From Achromobacter sp. Bel (GTDB lineage: Bacteria > Pseudomonadota > Gammaproteobacteria > Burkholderiales > Burkholderiaceae_B), in contig NZ_JABBJN010000023.1 of NCBI RefSeq assembly GCF_012928505.1, positions 30,701 through 94,700 on the forward strand: a stretch of 64,000 nucleotides of DNA, read 5' to 3'. The notes under the pieces were generated by a model, which was given only the letters and a program-made list of their open reading frames with translations, ran no database searches and was not told the DNA's origin. Shown here piece after piece: positions 8,846 to 18,300 of this stretch (position 1 is the first letter of the stretch; each line of letters begins with the position of its first letter). The position numbers and the translations under genes were made by a program.

Positions 8846-9763
8846 CTATGCCAGCAAGGCGGCGATGCGTTCGCGCAGGGCCGCGTCCGGCTGTCGCCCG
8901 AATCCGGCCTGCGCGTTGTCGGCCATGTTGGCGGGTTTGGAGGTGGCGGGAATGACGGCGGTGACGGCCGGATGGCCGATGATGAACTTTAGGAAAACCT
9001 GCGCCCAGCTCGTGCAGCCGATCTCGGCGGCAAGTTCCGGAAGGGCACGGCCTTTGACCTGGCGGAACAAGGCCCCGTCCTGGAACGGGCGGTTGATCAG
9101 CACCGCGACGCCATTGGCCTGGCAAGCGGGCAACAGCCGTTTTTCCGCGTTGCGCGCGCCGACGGACAGATTGATCTGGAGGAAGTCGGGCTTCTCGCGT
9201 TCGACCAGTTCGGTCAGCTCGTCGTGCGCCGAGTCGGTGTAGTGCGTGATGCCGATATAGCGGGTGACGCCTTGTTGCTTCAGTTCGCGCAGCAGCGCCA
9301 GTTGGTTGCGGGTGTCGATCAGGTTGTGGATCTGGATCAGGTCGAGCTTGTCGCGGCCCAGGCGCTTCTGCGATTGCCGGATCTGGTCCATGGCGGATTC
9401 GCGGCCATGGGCGCCGATCTTGGTCGCCAGGAAATACCCGTCGCGGCGGGTGCCCTGGCGGGCCAGCAGCGCACCCACGACCGCTTCGGCCTGGCCGTAG
9501 CTGGGCGCGGTGTCGATCAGATATCCGCCTTCCTGGGTGAAGATGTCCAGCACCCGACCCAGTGGGGCCATGGCCGCGGCGTCGTCGGGCGACGCGTTGA
9601 AGGTGTCGGCCGTGCCCAGGCCGATGACGGGCATCTGTTCTTTCGACGACGGAATGCTTCGGTTCAGCATGGCGGGCTTGACGCTGAGCGCGCGCGCGGC
9701 GCCGGCGGATCCCAGCAGCGCGGCACAAGCGGTGGTCTGGAGGAAACGGCGGCGGTCGGGCAT
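8846..9763 (-). CDS. Aldo/keto reductase with Tat-type signal
   Basis: A 305-residue protein. The N-terminus MPDRRRFLQTTACAALLGSAG is a twin-arginine-like signal with cleavage expected near residue 24. The remainder is an aldo/keto reductase barrel with the tetrad visible as D84 (LIDTAP), Y89 (PSYGQAE), K115 (ATKIG) and H146 (IQIHN). Export of an NADPH-type reductase is unusual, since these enzymes normally need cytoplasmic cofactor; a few families of Tat-exported AKR-like proteins are known. It is co-directional with the MFS gene, 4 bases apart. Substrate unknown. Confidence 0.85.
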   Translation of the reverse strand: MPDRRRFLQTTACAALLGSAGAARALSVKPAMLNRSIPSSKEQMPVIGLGTADTFNASPDDAAAMAPLGRVLDIFTQEGGYLIDTAPSYGQAEAVVGALLARQGTRRDGYFLATKIGAHGRESAMDQIRQSQKRLGRDKLDLIQIHNLIDTRNQLALLRELKQQGVTRYIGITHYTDSAHDELTELVEREKPDFLQINLSVGARNAEKRLLPACQANGVAVLINRPFQDGALFRQVKGRALPELAAEIGCTSWAQVFLKFIIGHPAVTAVIPATSKPANMADNAQAGFGRQPDAALRERIAALLA

Positions 9764-9781
9764 GGGGGATGCTCCAAAGAA

Positions 9782-9811
9782 AAAAGGCCTACACGCGAAT
9801 GTAGGCCTTTT
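9782..9811 (-). terminator. Intrinsic terminator after the YccA-like gene
   Basis: A perfect 12-base stem AAAAGGCCTACA with its complement and a 6-base loop. Read on the minus strand the stem ends in TTTT. It lies 22 bases past the stop of the leftward gene at 9834-10544 and just upstream of the next leftward gene. Confidence 0.85.
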
Positions 9812-9833
9812 GCAGGGGTCGTTCGACCGGTGC

Positions 9834-10544
9834 TTACTCGCGATTGCCGCCGAAGATGCCCAGCAGCATCAGCAGGTTCGAGAAGACGTTGTAGACGTCC
9901 AGGTAAATGGCCAGCGTGGCGGACACGTAGTTGGTTTCGCCGCCGTTGACCACGCGTTGCAGGTCAACCAGCATGAAGGCCGAGAAGACCAGGATGGCCA
10001 TGACCGAGATGGTCAGCATCAGCGCGGGCATCTGCAGGAAGATGTTGGCCAGGGCCGCCACCAGGATCACCACGGCGCCGATGAACAGGAACTTCTGCAT
10101 CCCGGACAGATCGCGCTTGATGGTCGTGGCCAGCGTGGCCATCGTGCCGAACACGATCGCCGTGCCGCCGAAGGCCGTCATGACCAGCTGCGAGCCGTTG
10201 CTGAAGCCCATGACGAAACCGAGCAGGCGCGACAGCATCACGCCCATGAAGAACGTGAAGGCCAGTAGCAGCACGACGCCCAGTGAGTTGTTCTTGTTTT
10301 TCTCGATGGCGAACATCAGGCCAAAGGCGCCCACCAGGAACACGATGGCGGACAGGCCCGGGCTTGCGCCCATGACGCGGTTGATGCCGGTGTAGAGGCC
10401 GACCGCGGCGCCCAGGACCGTGGGGATCAGCGACAGCGCCAAGAGCCAATAGGTATTGCGCAGGACCTGGTTGCGAGCGACCTCGCCCGGCGCGCCGGCG
10501 ACCGAGCCGGAACGGTTAAAAGGGGACGGACGATATTCGTTCAT
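9834..10544 (-). CDS. Bax inhibitor-1/YccA-family membrane protein
   Basis: A 236-residue protein with seven hydrophobic segments from about residue 30 onward, ending in the family-typical run AIYLDVYNVFSNLLMLLGIFGG. YccA in E. coli modulates the FtsH protease; other members act as ion-leak channels. The frame is open further upstream, but ATG at 10544 is chosen because AGGAG lies 6 bases before it and the family N-terminus (a short hydrophilic stretch, then TYWLLALSLIPT) follows. It has its own terminator, so it is likely monocistronic. Confidence 0.92.
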   Translation of the reverse strand: MNEYRPSPFNRSGSVAGAPGEVARNQVLRNTYWLLALSLIPTVLGAAVGLYTGINRVMGASPGLSAIVFLVGAFGLMFAIEKNKNNSLGVVLLLAFTFFMGVMLSRLLGFVMGFSNGSQLVMTAFGGTAIVFGTMATLATTIKRDLSGMQKFLFIGAVVILVAALANIFLQMPALMLTISVMAILVFSAFMLVDLQRVVNGGETNYVSATLAIYLDVYNVFSNLLMLLGIFGGNRE

Positions 10545-10676
10545 GGAGAACTCCTGTGTACGGCAAATATAGTGATTGCCTAGAAGGCTTAGATGGGAAG
10601 GATACCTTACAGTTCCCTGAAGAATCCAGTTTTTGGAAGATTTAGACCGGTCGCCGGACACCCGCCGCCGGCAGGT

Positions 10677-11069
10677 TCAACCCGGGCGGACATCCTTCTG
10701 CACACGGGCAACGATACCCGGTAATTCGGCATCCATGCGGGTTTGGATCAGCGCAATGGCCTCGGCCAGCGCCTGGCGCATCAATTGCTCGACTTCGGCC
10801 TGCAGGCGGGCAGTCAACACGGTGGCGTCGGGCAGGGCGGCATGGGCGGCTTCGGCTTGCGCCTCGGCGTCGGCTTCCGCTTCCTGCTCGTGGGCGACCT
10901 CGGTCAGCAGCGGAAACGCATCGTCGTCAAACACCGGCCCGGCGCCATCGTCGTCGGCGCGCTCCGTCAGCAGGGGGGCATCCGCCTCGTCGGCGGGCGG
11001 CGCGTAGAAAGAGGGCTCGGCCCGTTGGGTCAGGGTGGGGATGCCGGGATCGTTGGGTCGAGGTGGCAT
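10677..11069 (-). CDS. Small acidic hypothetical protein downstream of holC
   Basis: A 130-residue hydrophilic protein. The first two thirds are acidic and Ala/Glu/Asp-rich with repeated PLLTE-type segments (PTLTQRA, PLLTERA, PLLTEVA). The last 55 residues (LTARLQAEVEQLMRQALAEAI...) look like a single amphipathic helix. It resembles the DUF2486-like proteins encoded beside holC in Burkholderiales. It lies 63 bases downstream of holC on the same strand, so it belongs to the pepA-holC transcript. Function unknown. Confidence 0.75.
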   Translation of the reverse strand: MPPRPNDPGIPTLTQRAEPSFYAPPADEADAPLLTERADDDGAGPVFDDDAFPLLTEVAHEQEAEADAEAQAEAAHAALPDATVLTARLQAEVEQLMRQALAEAIALIQTRMDAELPGIVARVQKDVRPG

Positions 11070-11132
11070 GGAGGTCTTCCGAAAATATCGATGGGCTGGC
11101 GGCAGGGCGGCCGCCGGGGCCCATTGGGGCGG

Positions 11133-11603
11133 TCAGTCGCCGGACGGCTGGCGGCTGAGGTCGTGGCTGACCGGCGTATGGCCGGCGTTCTGGTAGAGGC
11201 GCCAGCGTTGGCGCGCGGCCTGCTTGTCGTCGGGGTCGTCCGACACGATTTCAAGCAGGCGCTCGAAGGCGTCGAATCCCGGCGGGCACTCGTTGTCCAG
11301 ATTCAGCAGCCACAGCGGGGGGGCCTCGACGCCGGCTGCCGGCTGGGCCGCCTGCGCAGCCTGCTGCGGGTCGCCCGCCGTCAGTACTACCGGCGTCTCG
11401 GAGGCCAGGGGGTCGTTGGCCAGCACATGCGGCACGAACGACGTGTCGTCGAACGCCCACAGCATGCGGTCGAACGCCGCCAGGCGGGAGCCATCCCTAC
11501 AGTACACCACCAGCCGCTGGCCTGCCAGGAAGCGCTTGCGCACGACCTGGCAGGCCATGCGCAGGCGGTCGGGCGCGCCGAAGGCGAAGTCGATCCGCGT
11601 CAT
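11133..11603 (-). CDS. holC: DNA polymerase III chi subunit
   Basis: A 156-residue protein matching HolC: an N-terminal MTRIDFAFGAPDRLRMACQ, then VRKRFLAGQRLVVYCRDGSRLAAFDRMLWAFDDTSFVPH, the fold that links the clamp loader to SSB. In the betaproteobacterial order it follows pepA (22 bases between). The C-terminal part (residues 120-156) is less conserved and Arg/Ser-rich. Confidence 0.93.
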   Translation of the reverse strand: MTRIDFAFGAPDRLRMACQVVRKRFLAGQRLVVYCRDGSRLAAFDRMLWAFDDTSFVPHVLANDPLASETPVVLTAGDPQQAAQAAQPAAGVEAPPLWLLNLDNECPPGFDAFERLLEIVSDDPDDKQAARQRWRLYQNAGHTPVSHDLSRQPSGD

Positions 11604-11625
11604 GCCCGGTTCCGTTGCCGCCGAT

Positions 11626-13137
11626 TCAAACCTGGTCCAGCAGGTATTGCATCAGCAGGGGGACGGGGCGGCCGGTGGCGCCCTTGTCCTTGCCGCCGCG
11701 CCAGGCGGTGCCGGCGATGTCCAGGTGGGCCCAGGGATAGGCCTTCGCGAAGCGCGACAGGAAGCAGGCCGCGGTGACCGCGCCGGCCGGGGGGCCGCCG
11801 ATGTTGGCCAGGTCAGCGAAGTTGGACTTCAGCTGTTCCTGGTAGGCGTCGTCCATCGGCATGCGCCATGCGGTGTCCAGCGACTGGCGGCCGGCCGCGG
11901 CCAGCGCGTCGGCCAGGGCGTCGTCCTTGGAGAACAGGCCGCTGTTGACGTTGCCCAGCGCCACGACGCAAGCGCCGGTCAGCGTGGCGATGTCGATGAC
12001 GGCGGACGGTTTGAAGCGCTCGGCGTAGGTCAGGGCGTCGCACAGGACCAGGCGGCCCTCGGCGTCGGTGTTCAGGATCTCGATGGTCAGGCCGGCCATG
12101 CTGGTGACGACGTCGCCGGGTTTGTTGGCCGTGCCGCTGGGCAGGTTCTCGCAAGCCGGGATCAGCCCGACGACGTCCAGCGGCAGCTCCAGCTCGGCCA
12201 GGGCGCGGAACGAACCCAGCACGCTGGCGGCGCCGCACATGTCGTACTTCATCTCGTCCATGGTGGCGGCGGGCTTGAGCGAGATGCCGCCCGCGTCGAA
12301 CGTGATGCCCTTGCCGACCAGCACGATGGGGCCCTGGGCGGACTTGGCGCCCTTTTTGGCCGCGGTCTTGGCGCCGGCGTGGCGCAGCACGATGAAGCGC
12401 AGCGCTTCCGCCGAGCCGCGGGCCACGGACAGGAACGAGCCCATGCCCAGGGCCTCGACCTGCTTCTTGTCCAGCACTTCCACCTTCAGCGACTTGAATT
12501 CGCGAGCCAGGCGCTTGGCGGTGTCGCCCAGGTAGGTGGGGGTGCAGAGGTTGCCGGGCAGGTTGCCCAGCGTGCGGGTCAGGTCCATGCCGTTGGCGAT
12601 GGCGCCGCCTTCGCGCAAGCCCTTCTGGGCCTGGGCGGCGTCGGCGCGCTCGACGATCTGGACGATCTTCTTCAGTTTGGGGCGGGCGTCGCGGTCGGGT
12701 TTGCCGAAGCTGGCGTCGTAGTGATAGGTGGCGTTGCCGGCCGCGATGGCGGCGCTGCGGGCGCGGGCGATGACGGCGACGTCCGTGACCGGGTTGGCGA
12801 CCAGGGTCGACACGCCTTCAGCCAGTTGGGCGGCGACGCAGACCGAGGCGAATGCCTGTTCGGCCGACGCGTGGGCGCGGGCCGAGTATTCGTCCTGTTT
12901 GCCCAGGCCGACCAGCACCACGCGCTGCGCGGTCACGCCAGGCAGCGCGCGCAAGGTCAGCGTGGAACCGGCGCGTCCGCGGAATTCGGTCTTGACCACC
13001 GCGCGCACGGCGCCATTGGAGGCGCGGTCGATGATGTCGGCGGCGGGGCTCAACACGCCATCCGCGTAGACGCCGACAGCCAGGGCGGCGGTTTTGACTT
13101 GGTGCAGGGAAGCAGTGGTCTGTGTGCTAAATTCCAT
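11626..13137 (-). CDS. pepA: Cytosol (leucyl) aminopeptidase PepA, M17
   Basis: A 503-residue dizinc leucyl aminopeptidase. The signature [14 protein letters not shown] lies near residues 355-368, and the metal-binding region [16 protein letters not shown] lies upstream. In gammaproteobacteria PepA also acts as a DNA-binding factor for site-specific recombination and carAB. It heads the leftward pepA-holC-small-protein operon and diverges from lptF across a 57-base gap. Confidence 0.96.
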   Translation of the reverse strand: MEFSTQTTASLHQVKTAALAVGVYADGVLSPAADIIDRASNGAVRAVVKTEFRGRAGSTLTLRALPGVTAQRVVLVGLGKQDEYSARAHASAEQAFASVCVAAQLAEGVSTLVANPVTDVAVIARARSAAIAAGNATYHYDASFGKPDRDARPKLKKIVQIVERADAAQAQKGLREGGAIANGMDLTRTLGNLPGNLCTPTYLGDTAKRLAREFKSLKVEVLDKKQVEALGMGSFLSVARGSAEALRFIVLRHAGAKTAAKKGAKSAQGPIVLVGKGITFDAGGISLKPAATMDEMKYDMCGAASVLGSFRALAELELPLDVVGLIPACENLPSGTANKPGDVVTSMAGLTIEILNTDAEGRLVLCDALTYAERFKPSAVIDIATLTGACVVALGNVNSGLFSKDDALADALAAAGRQSLDTAWRMPMDDAYQEQLKSNFADLANIGGPPAGAVTAACFLSRFAKAYPWAHLDIAGTAWRGGKDKGATGRPVPLLMQYLLDQV

Positions 13138-13194
13138 GAGGGTTTCCCGTGTACGTCTGTGTATGATGCGGTCGATTATCCCGCATATTCTCCC

Positions 13195-14304
13195 ATGTCT
13201 CTATTTAAACGCTCTGTCGTCAGCGAGATCACCAGTCACGCTGGCGTTGTCTTTTCCACGTTGCTCGTCGTGTGGCTCAGCGTGCTTCTCGTGCGCCTGC
13301 TCGGTGAAGCCGCGGGCGGCAACATCGGAGCGGACGTCGTGCTGGTGCTGGCCGCGCTGTCGACCATCACCGCCTTGCCGACCATTCTTGCCGTCTCCGT
13401 GTTCATCGCGGTGCTGACGACGGTCACGCGCAACTACCGCGAATCCGAAATGGTCGTGTGGTTCGCCAGCGGCCTGTCGCTGGCCGACTGGTTGCGGCCC
13501 GTGCTGCGGGTCGCCATTCCCATCGCGTTGGCGGTGGCGGGCCTGACATTGGTGGCCGCGCCCTGGGCGTACCGCCAGATCGGCGAATACCACGAACGCT
13601 TCGAGCAGCGCTCCGACCTGTCCAAGGTCACGGCGGGACAATTCGCGGAATCTTCCGGCGGCAACCGCGTGTTCTTTTCGGAAGACCCCGTCACGCCATC
13701 CGATGAACTGGGCAACGTGTTCGCGCGTGAAATCGGGCCAGAGTGGCTGAGCGTGCTGACCGCAAGCAGCGCGCACAGCGAAACGCTGCCCAACGGCGAC
13801 CGTTTCCTGGTGCTGGGCGAAGGCCATCGCTATGACCTGAAACCGGGCACGCCCGAGATCCGGCTGGTGCACTTCGACAAATACGGCCTGCGCCTGGAAA
13901 GCAAGGCCGGCGGCGACCCCATCGGCGAAGCCCGGGCCGCCGCCGAACGGTCGGCCAAGGCCCGCACCACGATGCAACTGATGGCGGATAACACCGACAG
14001 CAGCTGGTCGCAGGTGATGTGGCGGGTGTCGCTGCCGCTTGCCGCGCTGAACCTGGCGCTGCTGGCCATTCCGCTGGGGGCGGTGAACCCGCGCCTGGGC
14101 CGTTCGGGCGACTTGCTGATCGCGGGCCTGGTCGGACTGCTGTATATGAACCTGATCAACCTGTCGCGCGCCTGGATTTCCAATGGCAAGCTCAGCTTCG
14201 GCGTCGGGGTGTGGGCTATCCACGGGGCCGTGGCGCTACTCACCGTGTTCCTCCTCATGCGCCGCCTGCGGGTGAAGGCGCCCAAGAACACCGTCCAGGC
14301 GTAA
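13195..14304 (+). CDS. lptF: LPS export permease LptF
   Basis: A 369-residue protein that starts [20 protein letters not shown]. It has three N-terminal membrane segments, a periplasmic beta-jellyroll region (about residues 130-265) and three C-terminal membrane segments. It is one half of the LptB2FG transporter that extracts lipopolysaccharide from the inner membrane. The ATG at 13195 was chosen over a much longer upstream open frame that is antisense to pepA. lptG usually follows directly, but here a terminator and a convergent LysR gene follow instead. Confidence 0.95.
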   Translation: MSLFKRSVVSEITSHAGVVFSTLLVVWLSVLLVRLLGEAAGGNIGADVVLVLAALSTITALPTILAVSVFIAVLTTVTRNYRESEMVVWFASGLSLADWLRPVLRVAIPIALAVAGLTLVAAPWAYRQIGEYHERFEQRSDLSKVTAGQFAESSGGNRVFFSEDPVTPSDELGNVFAREIGPEWLSVLTASSAHSETLPNGDRFLVLGEGHRYDLKPGTPEIRLVHFDKYGLRLESKAGGDPIGEARAAAERSAKARTTMQLMADNTDSSWSQVMWRVSLPLAALNLALLAIPLGAVNPRLGRSGDLLIAGLVGLLYMNLINLSRAWISNGKLSFGVGVWAIHGAVALLTVFLLMRRLRVKAPKNTVQA

Positions 14305-14313
14305 CCGCCTGAG

Positions 14314-14334
14314 GGAGGGCCTGCGCGGCCCTCC
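14314..14334. terminator. GC-rich hairpin between convergent lptF and LysR gene
   Basis: Perfect 8-base stem GGAGGGCC / GGCCCTCC with a 5-base loop, 10 bases after the lptF stop and 16 bases before the stop of the convergent LysR gene. The T-run is weak, so termination may be partial or Rho-assisted. Confidence 0.6.
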
Positions 14335-14350
14335 GTTCATCTTGCGCGAG

Positions 14351-15271
14351 TCAGGACAGGTACTTCATCGTGCCGCGCTTGCCGGCCAAGAGGTCGGCGT
14401 TCTTCAGCACCGACTTGCGGATGAATTCCCATAGCACCGTCACGCGCTTGAGTTTGCGCAGGTCTTCGTGGCAGTACATCCAGAACGAACGGGTGATCTC
14501 CACCTCGTTCTCCAGCACCGCTTTCAACCGCGGATCCTGCGCGGCGATGAAACAAGGCAGGATCGCCAGCGACTGGCCCTGCAGCGCCGCGTGGTACTGC
14601 GCGACCACGCTGGTGCTGCGCAACACCACGTTGCTGGCCGGCAGCAGATCCTCCAGATAGCGCAGGCGTTCACTGAACAGCAGTTCGTCCACATAGCCGA
14701 TGAAGGTATGGTCGGCCAGGTCTGCGCGGCTGGCGATCGGCGCGTGCCGCGCCAGGTAGCCGGGGGTGCCGTACAGCCGCAGGGTGTAGTCGCAGAGCTT
14801 GCTGCAGACGTAGGGGCCGCGCTGCGGGCGTTCAATGGTGATGGCCAGGTCGGCCTCGCGCTTGGACAGGCTGACAAAGCGCGGTACCGGCAGGATATCC
14901 AGGGTGATGTGCGGGTAGCGGCGCTGGAAGTCGGCCGCCAGCGGCGTCAGCACATAGCTGCCGAAGCCTTCCGTGGCGCCGATGCGCAGATGGCCCGACA
15001 AGGCCTGGCCGATGCCGGACAGGTTTTCACGGGCGGTGTGCACCGTGCTTTCCATCTGTTCGGCGTGTACGAACAGGCGCTGGCCGTCGTCGGTCAGCAT
15101 AAAGCCCGCGCTGCGCGATTTTTCGAACAGCAGGGTATCCAGTTCGGTTTCCAGCGCCCGGATGCGGCGCGACACCGTGGTGTGCTCCACCCCGAGCTTG
15201 CGCGCGGCCGCGCTGACCCGCTGCGTCCGGGCCACTTCCAGGAAATATCGCAGGCTGTCCCAATCAAGCAC
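14351..15271 (-). CDS. LysR-family transcriptional regulator
   Basis: A 306-residue LTTR with an N-terminal helix-turn-helix (VSAAARKLGVEHTTVSRRIRALE) and an effector domain. The GTG at 15271 gives VLDWDSLRYFLEVART, the usual distance from the start to the first LTTR helix. An ATG at 15340 in the same frame would add 23 residues of unrelated sequence and would lie on a perfect palindrome that looks like the operator, so the GTG is preferred. It diverges from the binding-protein gene at 15486 and is the likely regulator of that gene and possibly mmsA. Confidence 0.85.
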   Translation of the reverse strand: MLDWDSLRYFLEVARTQRVSAAARKLGVEHTTVSRRIRALETELDTLLFEKSRSAGFMLTDDGQRLFVHAEQMESTVHTARENLSGIGQALSGHLRIGATEGFGSYVLTPLAADFQRRYPHITLDILPVPRFVSLSKREADLAITIERPQRGPYVCSKLCDYTLRLYGTPGYLARHAPIASRADLADHTFIGYVDELLFSERLRYLEDLLPASNVVLRSTSVVAQYHAALQGQSLAILPCFIAAQDPRLKAVLENEVEITRSFWMYCHEDLRKLKRVTVLWEFIRKSVLKNADLLAGKRGTMKYLS

Positions 15272-15322
15272 TTTCGGCGCTCCCAGGCCCCTGGCGCCAA
15301 GGGCGCCGGGCTCAAAATCTGA

Positions 15323-15340
15323 TTGTGCATCAATGCACAA
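15323..15340. promoter_or_regulatory. Palindromic operator candidate for the divergent LysR gene
   Basis: TTGTGCATCAATGCACAA is an 8-base perfect inverted repeat with a 2-base centre. A further half-site (ATGTGCA) follows at 15344-15350. It lies between the LysR gene and the binding-protein gene, as expected for LTTR control of a divergent pair. Confidence 0.55.
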
Positions 15341-15485
15341 GGAATGTGCATTTCTAGTGTTGCTTGTTGATTTTCACACATCTACACTGGGCTGGCAGGC
15401 CTCGGGGCATTGCCCTGGGAGTCGCAGGCCGCAAAGACGGCGCACAACGCTAAAAATCAGCGCATAACACTCAGGAGACAAATCC

Positions 15486-16703
15486 ATGAAATTGCACGCA
15501 CGCGGGCTGGCCGCAGGCTTGTGTCTGGGCGCATTGTTGGTGAGCCAGGCGCAAGCGGCGGATAAGCCGCCAGTGAAGATCGGCATTCTGACGGACATGT
15601 CCGGCACCTATGCCGGCATGGGGGGCGCGGGGTCGGTGGCGGCGGCGCAGTTGGCCATCGACGACTGCCTGGCGGCGGAATGCAAGGGCATGAAGATCGA
15701 ACTGGTGTCCGCCGACAACCAGAACAAGGCGGACGTGGGCGCGGCGAAGGCGCGCGAATGGTTCGACCGCGACGGCGTGACGGCGATTGCCGACCTGACG
15801 AATTCCGCCGTGGCGCTGGCTGTGCAAGGTATCGCCCGCGAAAAGAACAAGGTCGTGATGTTTTCCGGCCCGGCCACGACGGCGCTGACCAACAAGGAAT
15901 GCTCGCCCGTCGGTTTCCACTGGATGTTCGACACGTACTCGCAGTCCGCAGGGGGCGCCAAGGCCACCGTGCGGGCGGGCGGCAAGTCCTGGTACTTCAT
16001 CACCGTGGATTACGCCTTCGGCCACTCGCTGGAAGCGGACACGGCCAAGGCGGTGAAGGCCCTGGGCGGAACCGTGGCCGGTAATGTGCGCCACCCGCTG
16101 AACGCGCCCGATTTCGCGTCTTATCTGTTGCAGGCGCAAAGCTCCAAGGCGCAGGTCGTGGCGCTGGCCAACGGCGGCCAGGACACAGTCAATGCGGTCA
16201 AGCAGGCCCGCGAGTTCGGCATCGTGGCCGGCGGCCAGCGCCTGGTGTCGCTCTTGATCTTCCTGTCGGACCTGCGCGCACTGGGGCTGGAAAGCGCCCA
16301 GGGCCTGTCGTATGTGGACGGCTTCTACTGGGATTACGACGACGCGTCGCGCCAATGGTCGTCGCGCTTCGAGAAAGCCTTCCGCGGGCTGAAGCCCACG
16401 ATGACGCAGGCCGGCGTGTATTCCAGCGTGCTGCACTACCTGCGTGCGACGGCAGCCGCCGGCAGCACCGACGGCAAGGTGGTGGCGGACAAGATGCGTG
16501 AACTGCCCATCAAGGACCCGATTATGCGCAACGCGTCGATCCGTCCTGACGGCCGCGTCATCCACGACATGTACCTGTATGAAGTGAAGAAGCCTGCGGA
16601 ATCCAAGGGCGGTTGGGACTATTCCAAGCTGGTGGCCACCATTCCGGCCGCCGAAGCATTCCAGCCCCTGGCCGATTCGACCTGCTCGCTGGTGAAGAAA
16701 TAA
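15486..16703 (+). CDS. Branched-chain-amino-acid-type ABC substrate-binding protein (orphan)
   Basis: A 405-residue periplasmic binding protein of the LivJ-like group. A signal peptide occupies residues 1-24 (ending SQAQA), followed by PVKIGILTDMSGTYAGMGG, the typical N-lobe. AGGAG precedes the ATG. No permease or ATPase genes are adjacent; instead mmsA follows 98 bases downstream in the same direction. The ligand is therefore unknown, and it must share a membrane complex encoded elsewhere or act as a sensor. Confidence 0.9.
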   Translation: MKLHARGLAAGLCLGALLVSQAQAADKPPVKIGILTDMSGTYAGMGGAGSVAAAQLAIDDCLAAECKGMKIELVSADNQNKADVGAAKAREWFDRDGVTAIADLTNSAVALAVQGIAREKNKVVMFSGPATTALTNKECSPVGFHWMFDTYSQSAGGAKATVRAGGKSWYFITVDYAFGHSLEADTAKAVKALGGTVAGNVRHPLNAPDFASYLLQAQSSKAQVVALANGGQDTVNAVKQAREFGIVAGGQRLVSLLIFLSDLRALGLESAQGLSYVDGFYWDYDDASRQWSSRFEKAFRGLKPTMTQAGVYSSVLHYLRATAAAGSTDGKVVADKMRELPIKDPIMRNASIRPDGRVIHDMYLYEVKKPAESKGGWDYSKLVATIPAAEAFQPLADSTCSLVKK

Positions 16704-16709
16704 CCCCGG

Positions 16710-16742
16710 GCGCGCCGGCCGGGCGGTTGCCCGGCGGCGCGC
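16710..16742. repeat. Strong GC hairpin between the binding protein and mmsA
   Basis: A near-perfect 14-15 base stem (GCGCGCCGGCCGGGC against GCCCGGCGGCGCGC, loop GGTT, one bulge). It has no T-run. It may attenuate or stabilise the upstream mRNA, giving more binding protein than MmsA. Confidence 0.5.
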
Positions 16743-16801
16743 GGCAAGATCCATGAACGCGGATTCCATCCGCATCGACTACGCAGTGTGAGGAGCATCA
16801 A

Positions 16802-18295
16802 ATGAGTGAAGTCCCCCGCGTTCCGCTATTGATCGGCGGCAAGCTTGTGCAGTCCAAAACCACCGAATGGCGAGACGTGATCAACCCCGCCACCCAGGAG
16901 GTCGTGGCCAAGGTGCCCTTCGCAACGCGCGAAGAACTGGACCTGGCTGTCTCCAACGCCAAGGAAGCTTTCAAGACCTGGCGCAACAGCGGGCAGGGCA
17001 CGCGGATGCGCGTCATGCTGAAGTTCCAGGAACTGCTGCGTGCCAACACCGGCAAGCTGGCCGAGATGATCACCCGCGAACACGGCAAGACCCTGCCGGA
17101 CGCCGAGGGCGAAATCGGGCGCGGCCTGGAAGTGGTCGAGCATGCCTGCTCAATCGCCAACCTGCAATTGGGCGAGTACGCCGAGAATGCCGCCTCCGGC
17201 ATCGACGTCTACACCCTGATCCAGCCGCTGGGCGTGTGCGCGGGCATCACCGCGTTCAACTTCCCGGTAATGCTGCCGTGCTTCATGTTCCCGATCGCCG
17301 TGGCCTGCGGCAACAGTTTCGTGCTCAAGCCCTCTGAGCAGGACCCGACCGCATCGCTGTTCCTGGCCCAGCTGGCGCTGGAAGCCGGTCTGCCGCCGGG
17401 CGTGCTGAACGTGGTGCATGGCGGTCCGGATACCGCCAACGGCCTGTGCGAACACCCCGACATCAAGGCGGTGTCGTTCATCGGTTCGACCCGCGTGGGC
17501 ACCGAGATCTACAACCGCGCATCGGCGGCCGGCAAGCGCTGCCAGTCGATGATGGGCGCCAAGAACCACTGCGTGATCCTGCCGGACGCCGATCCGGAAG
17601 TCGCACTGAACCAGTTGGTCGGCGCCGCCTTTGGCGCCGCGGGCCAGCGTTGCATGGCGTCCTCCGTCGCCGTGCTGGTCGGCGATGCCCGCAACTGGCT
17701 GCCCGACTTCGTCGAGCGCTCGAAGAAGCTGAAGGTCAATTCCGGCACCGACCGCGAAGCTGACCTGGGCCCGCTGGTTTCGCCCAACGCCAAGAAGCGC
17801 GTGGAAAGCCTGATCCAGAAGGGGGTGGACGAGGGCGCCAAGCTGCTGCTGGACGGCCGCAACCTGAAGGTATCGGGTTTCGAGCAAGGCAACTTCGTGG
17901 GCCCGACGATTTTCGACGGCGTGAACGAAGACATGACCATCTACACCGAGGAAATCTTCGGGCCGGTCCTGTGCTGCGTCGGCGTGGAAACGCTGGAAGA
18001 CGCGGTGGCGTTCATCAATCGCAACCCCAACGGCAATGGCGTGGCGCTGTTCACCCAGGACGGCGGCGCGGCGCGCTACTTCCAGAACAACATCGACGTC
18101 GGCCAGGTGGGCATCAACGTGCCGATCCCCGTGCCGGTGGCGTGGTTCAGCTTCACGGGTTCGCGTGGCTCCAAGCTGGGTGACCTGGGCCCCAACGGCA
18201 AGCAGGCGGTCCAGTTCTGGACGCAGACCAAGACGGTCACCGCCCGCTGGTCGGCCCACGCCAAGACCGTGAACACCACCATCTCGATGCGCTGA
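16802..18295 (+). CDS. mmsA: Methylmalonate-semialdehyde dehydrogenase (CoA-acylating)
   Basis: A 497-residue aldehyde dehydrogenase that converts methylmalonate or malonate semialdehyde with CoA and NAD to propionyl- or acetyl-CoA in valine, beta-alanine and inositol catabolism. The catalytic Cys is in GAAGQRCMASS at C284. The C-terminal signature PIPVPVAWFSFTGSRGSKLGDL is specific for MmsA, not for ordinary ALDHs. GAGGAG lies 8 bases before the ATG. The product propionyl-CoA links to PrpE and related genes elsewhere in the window. Confidence 0.95.
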   Translation: MSEVPRVPLLIGGKLVQSKTTEWRDVINPATQEVVAKVPFATREELDLAVSNAKEAFKTWRNSGQGTRMRVMLKFQELLRANTGKLAEMITREHGKTLPDAEGEIGRGLEVVEHACSIANLQLGEYAENAASGIDVYTLIQPLGVCAGITAFNFPVMLPCFMFPIAVACGNSFVLKPSEQDPTASLFLAQLALEAGLPPGVLNVVHGGPDTANGLCEHPDIKAVSFIGSTRVGTEIYNRASAAGKRCQSMMGAKNHCVILPDADPEVALNQLVGAAFGAAGQRCMASSVAVLVGDARNWLPDFVERSKKLKVNSGTDREADLGPLVSPNAKKRVESLIQKGVDEGAKLLLDGRNLKVSGFEQGNFVGPTIFDGVNEDMTIYTEEIFGPVLCCVGVETLEDAVAFINRNPNGNGVALFTQDGGAARYFQNNIDVGQVGINVPIPVPVAWFSFTGSRGSKLGDLGPNGKQAVQFWTQTKTVTARWSAHAKTVNTTISMR

Positions 18296-18300
18296 AACAG

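Noticed and set aside
11224..13194. Long upstream extension of the lptF frame
   Set aside because: It runs antisense to pepA and holC, and family length and start support ATG at 13195.
15272..15340. Longer N-terminus of the LysR gene from ATG 15340
   Set aside because: It would use the palindrome as coding sequence and add residues not found in the family.
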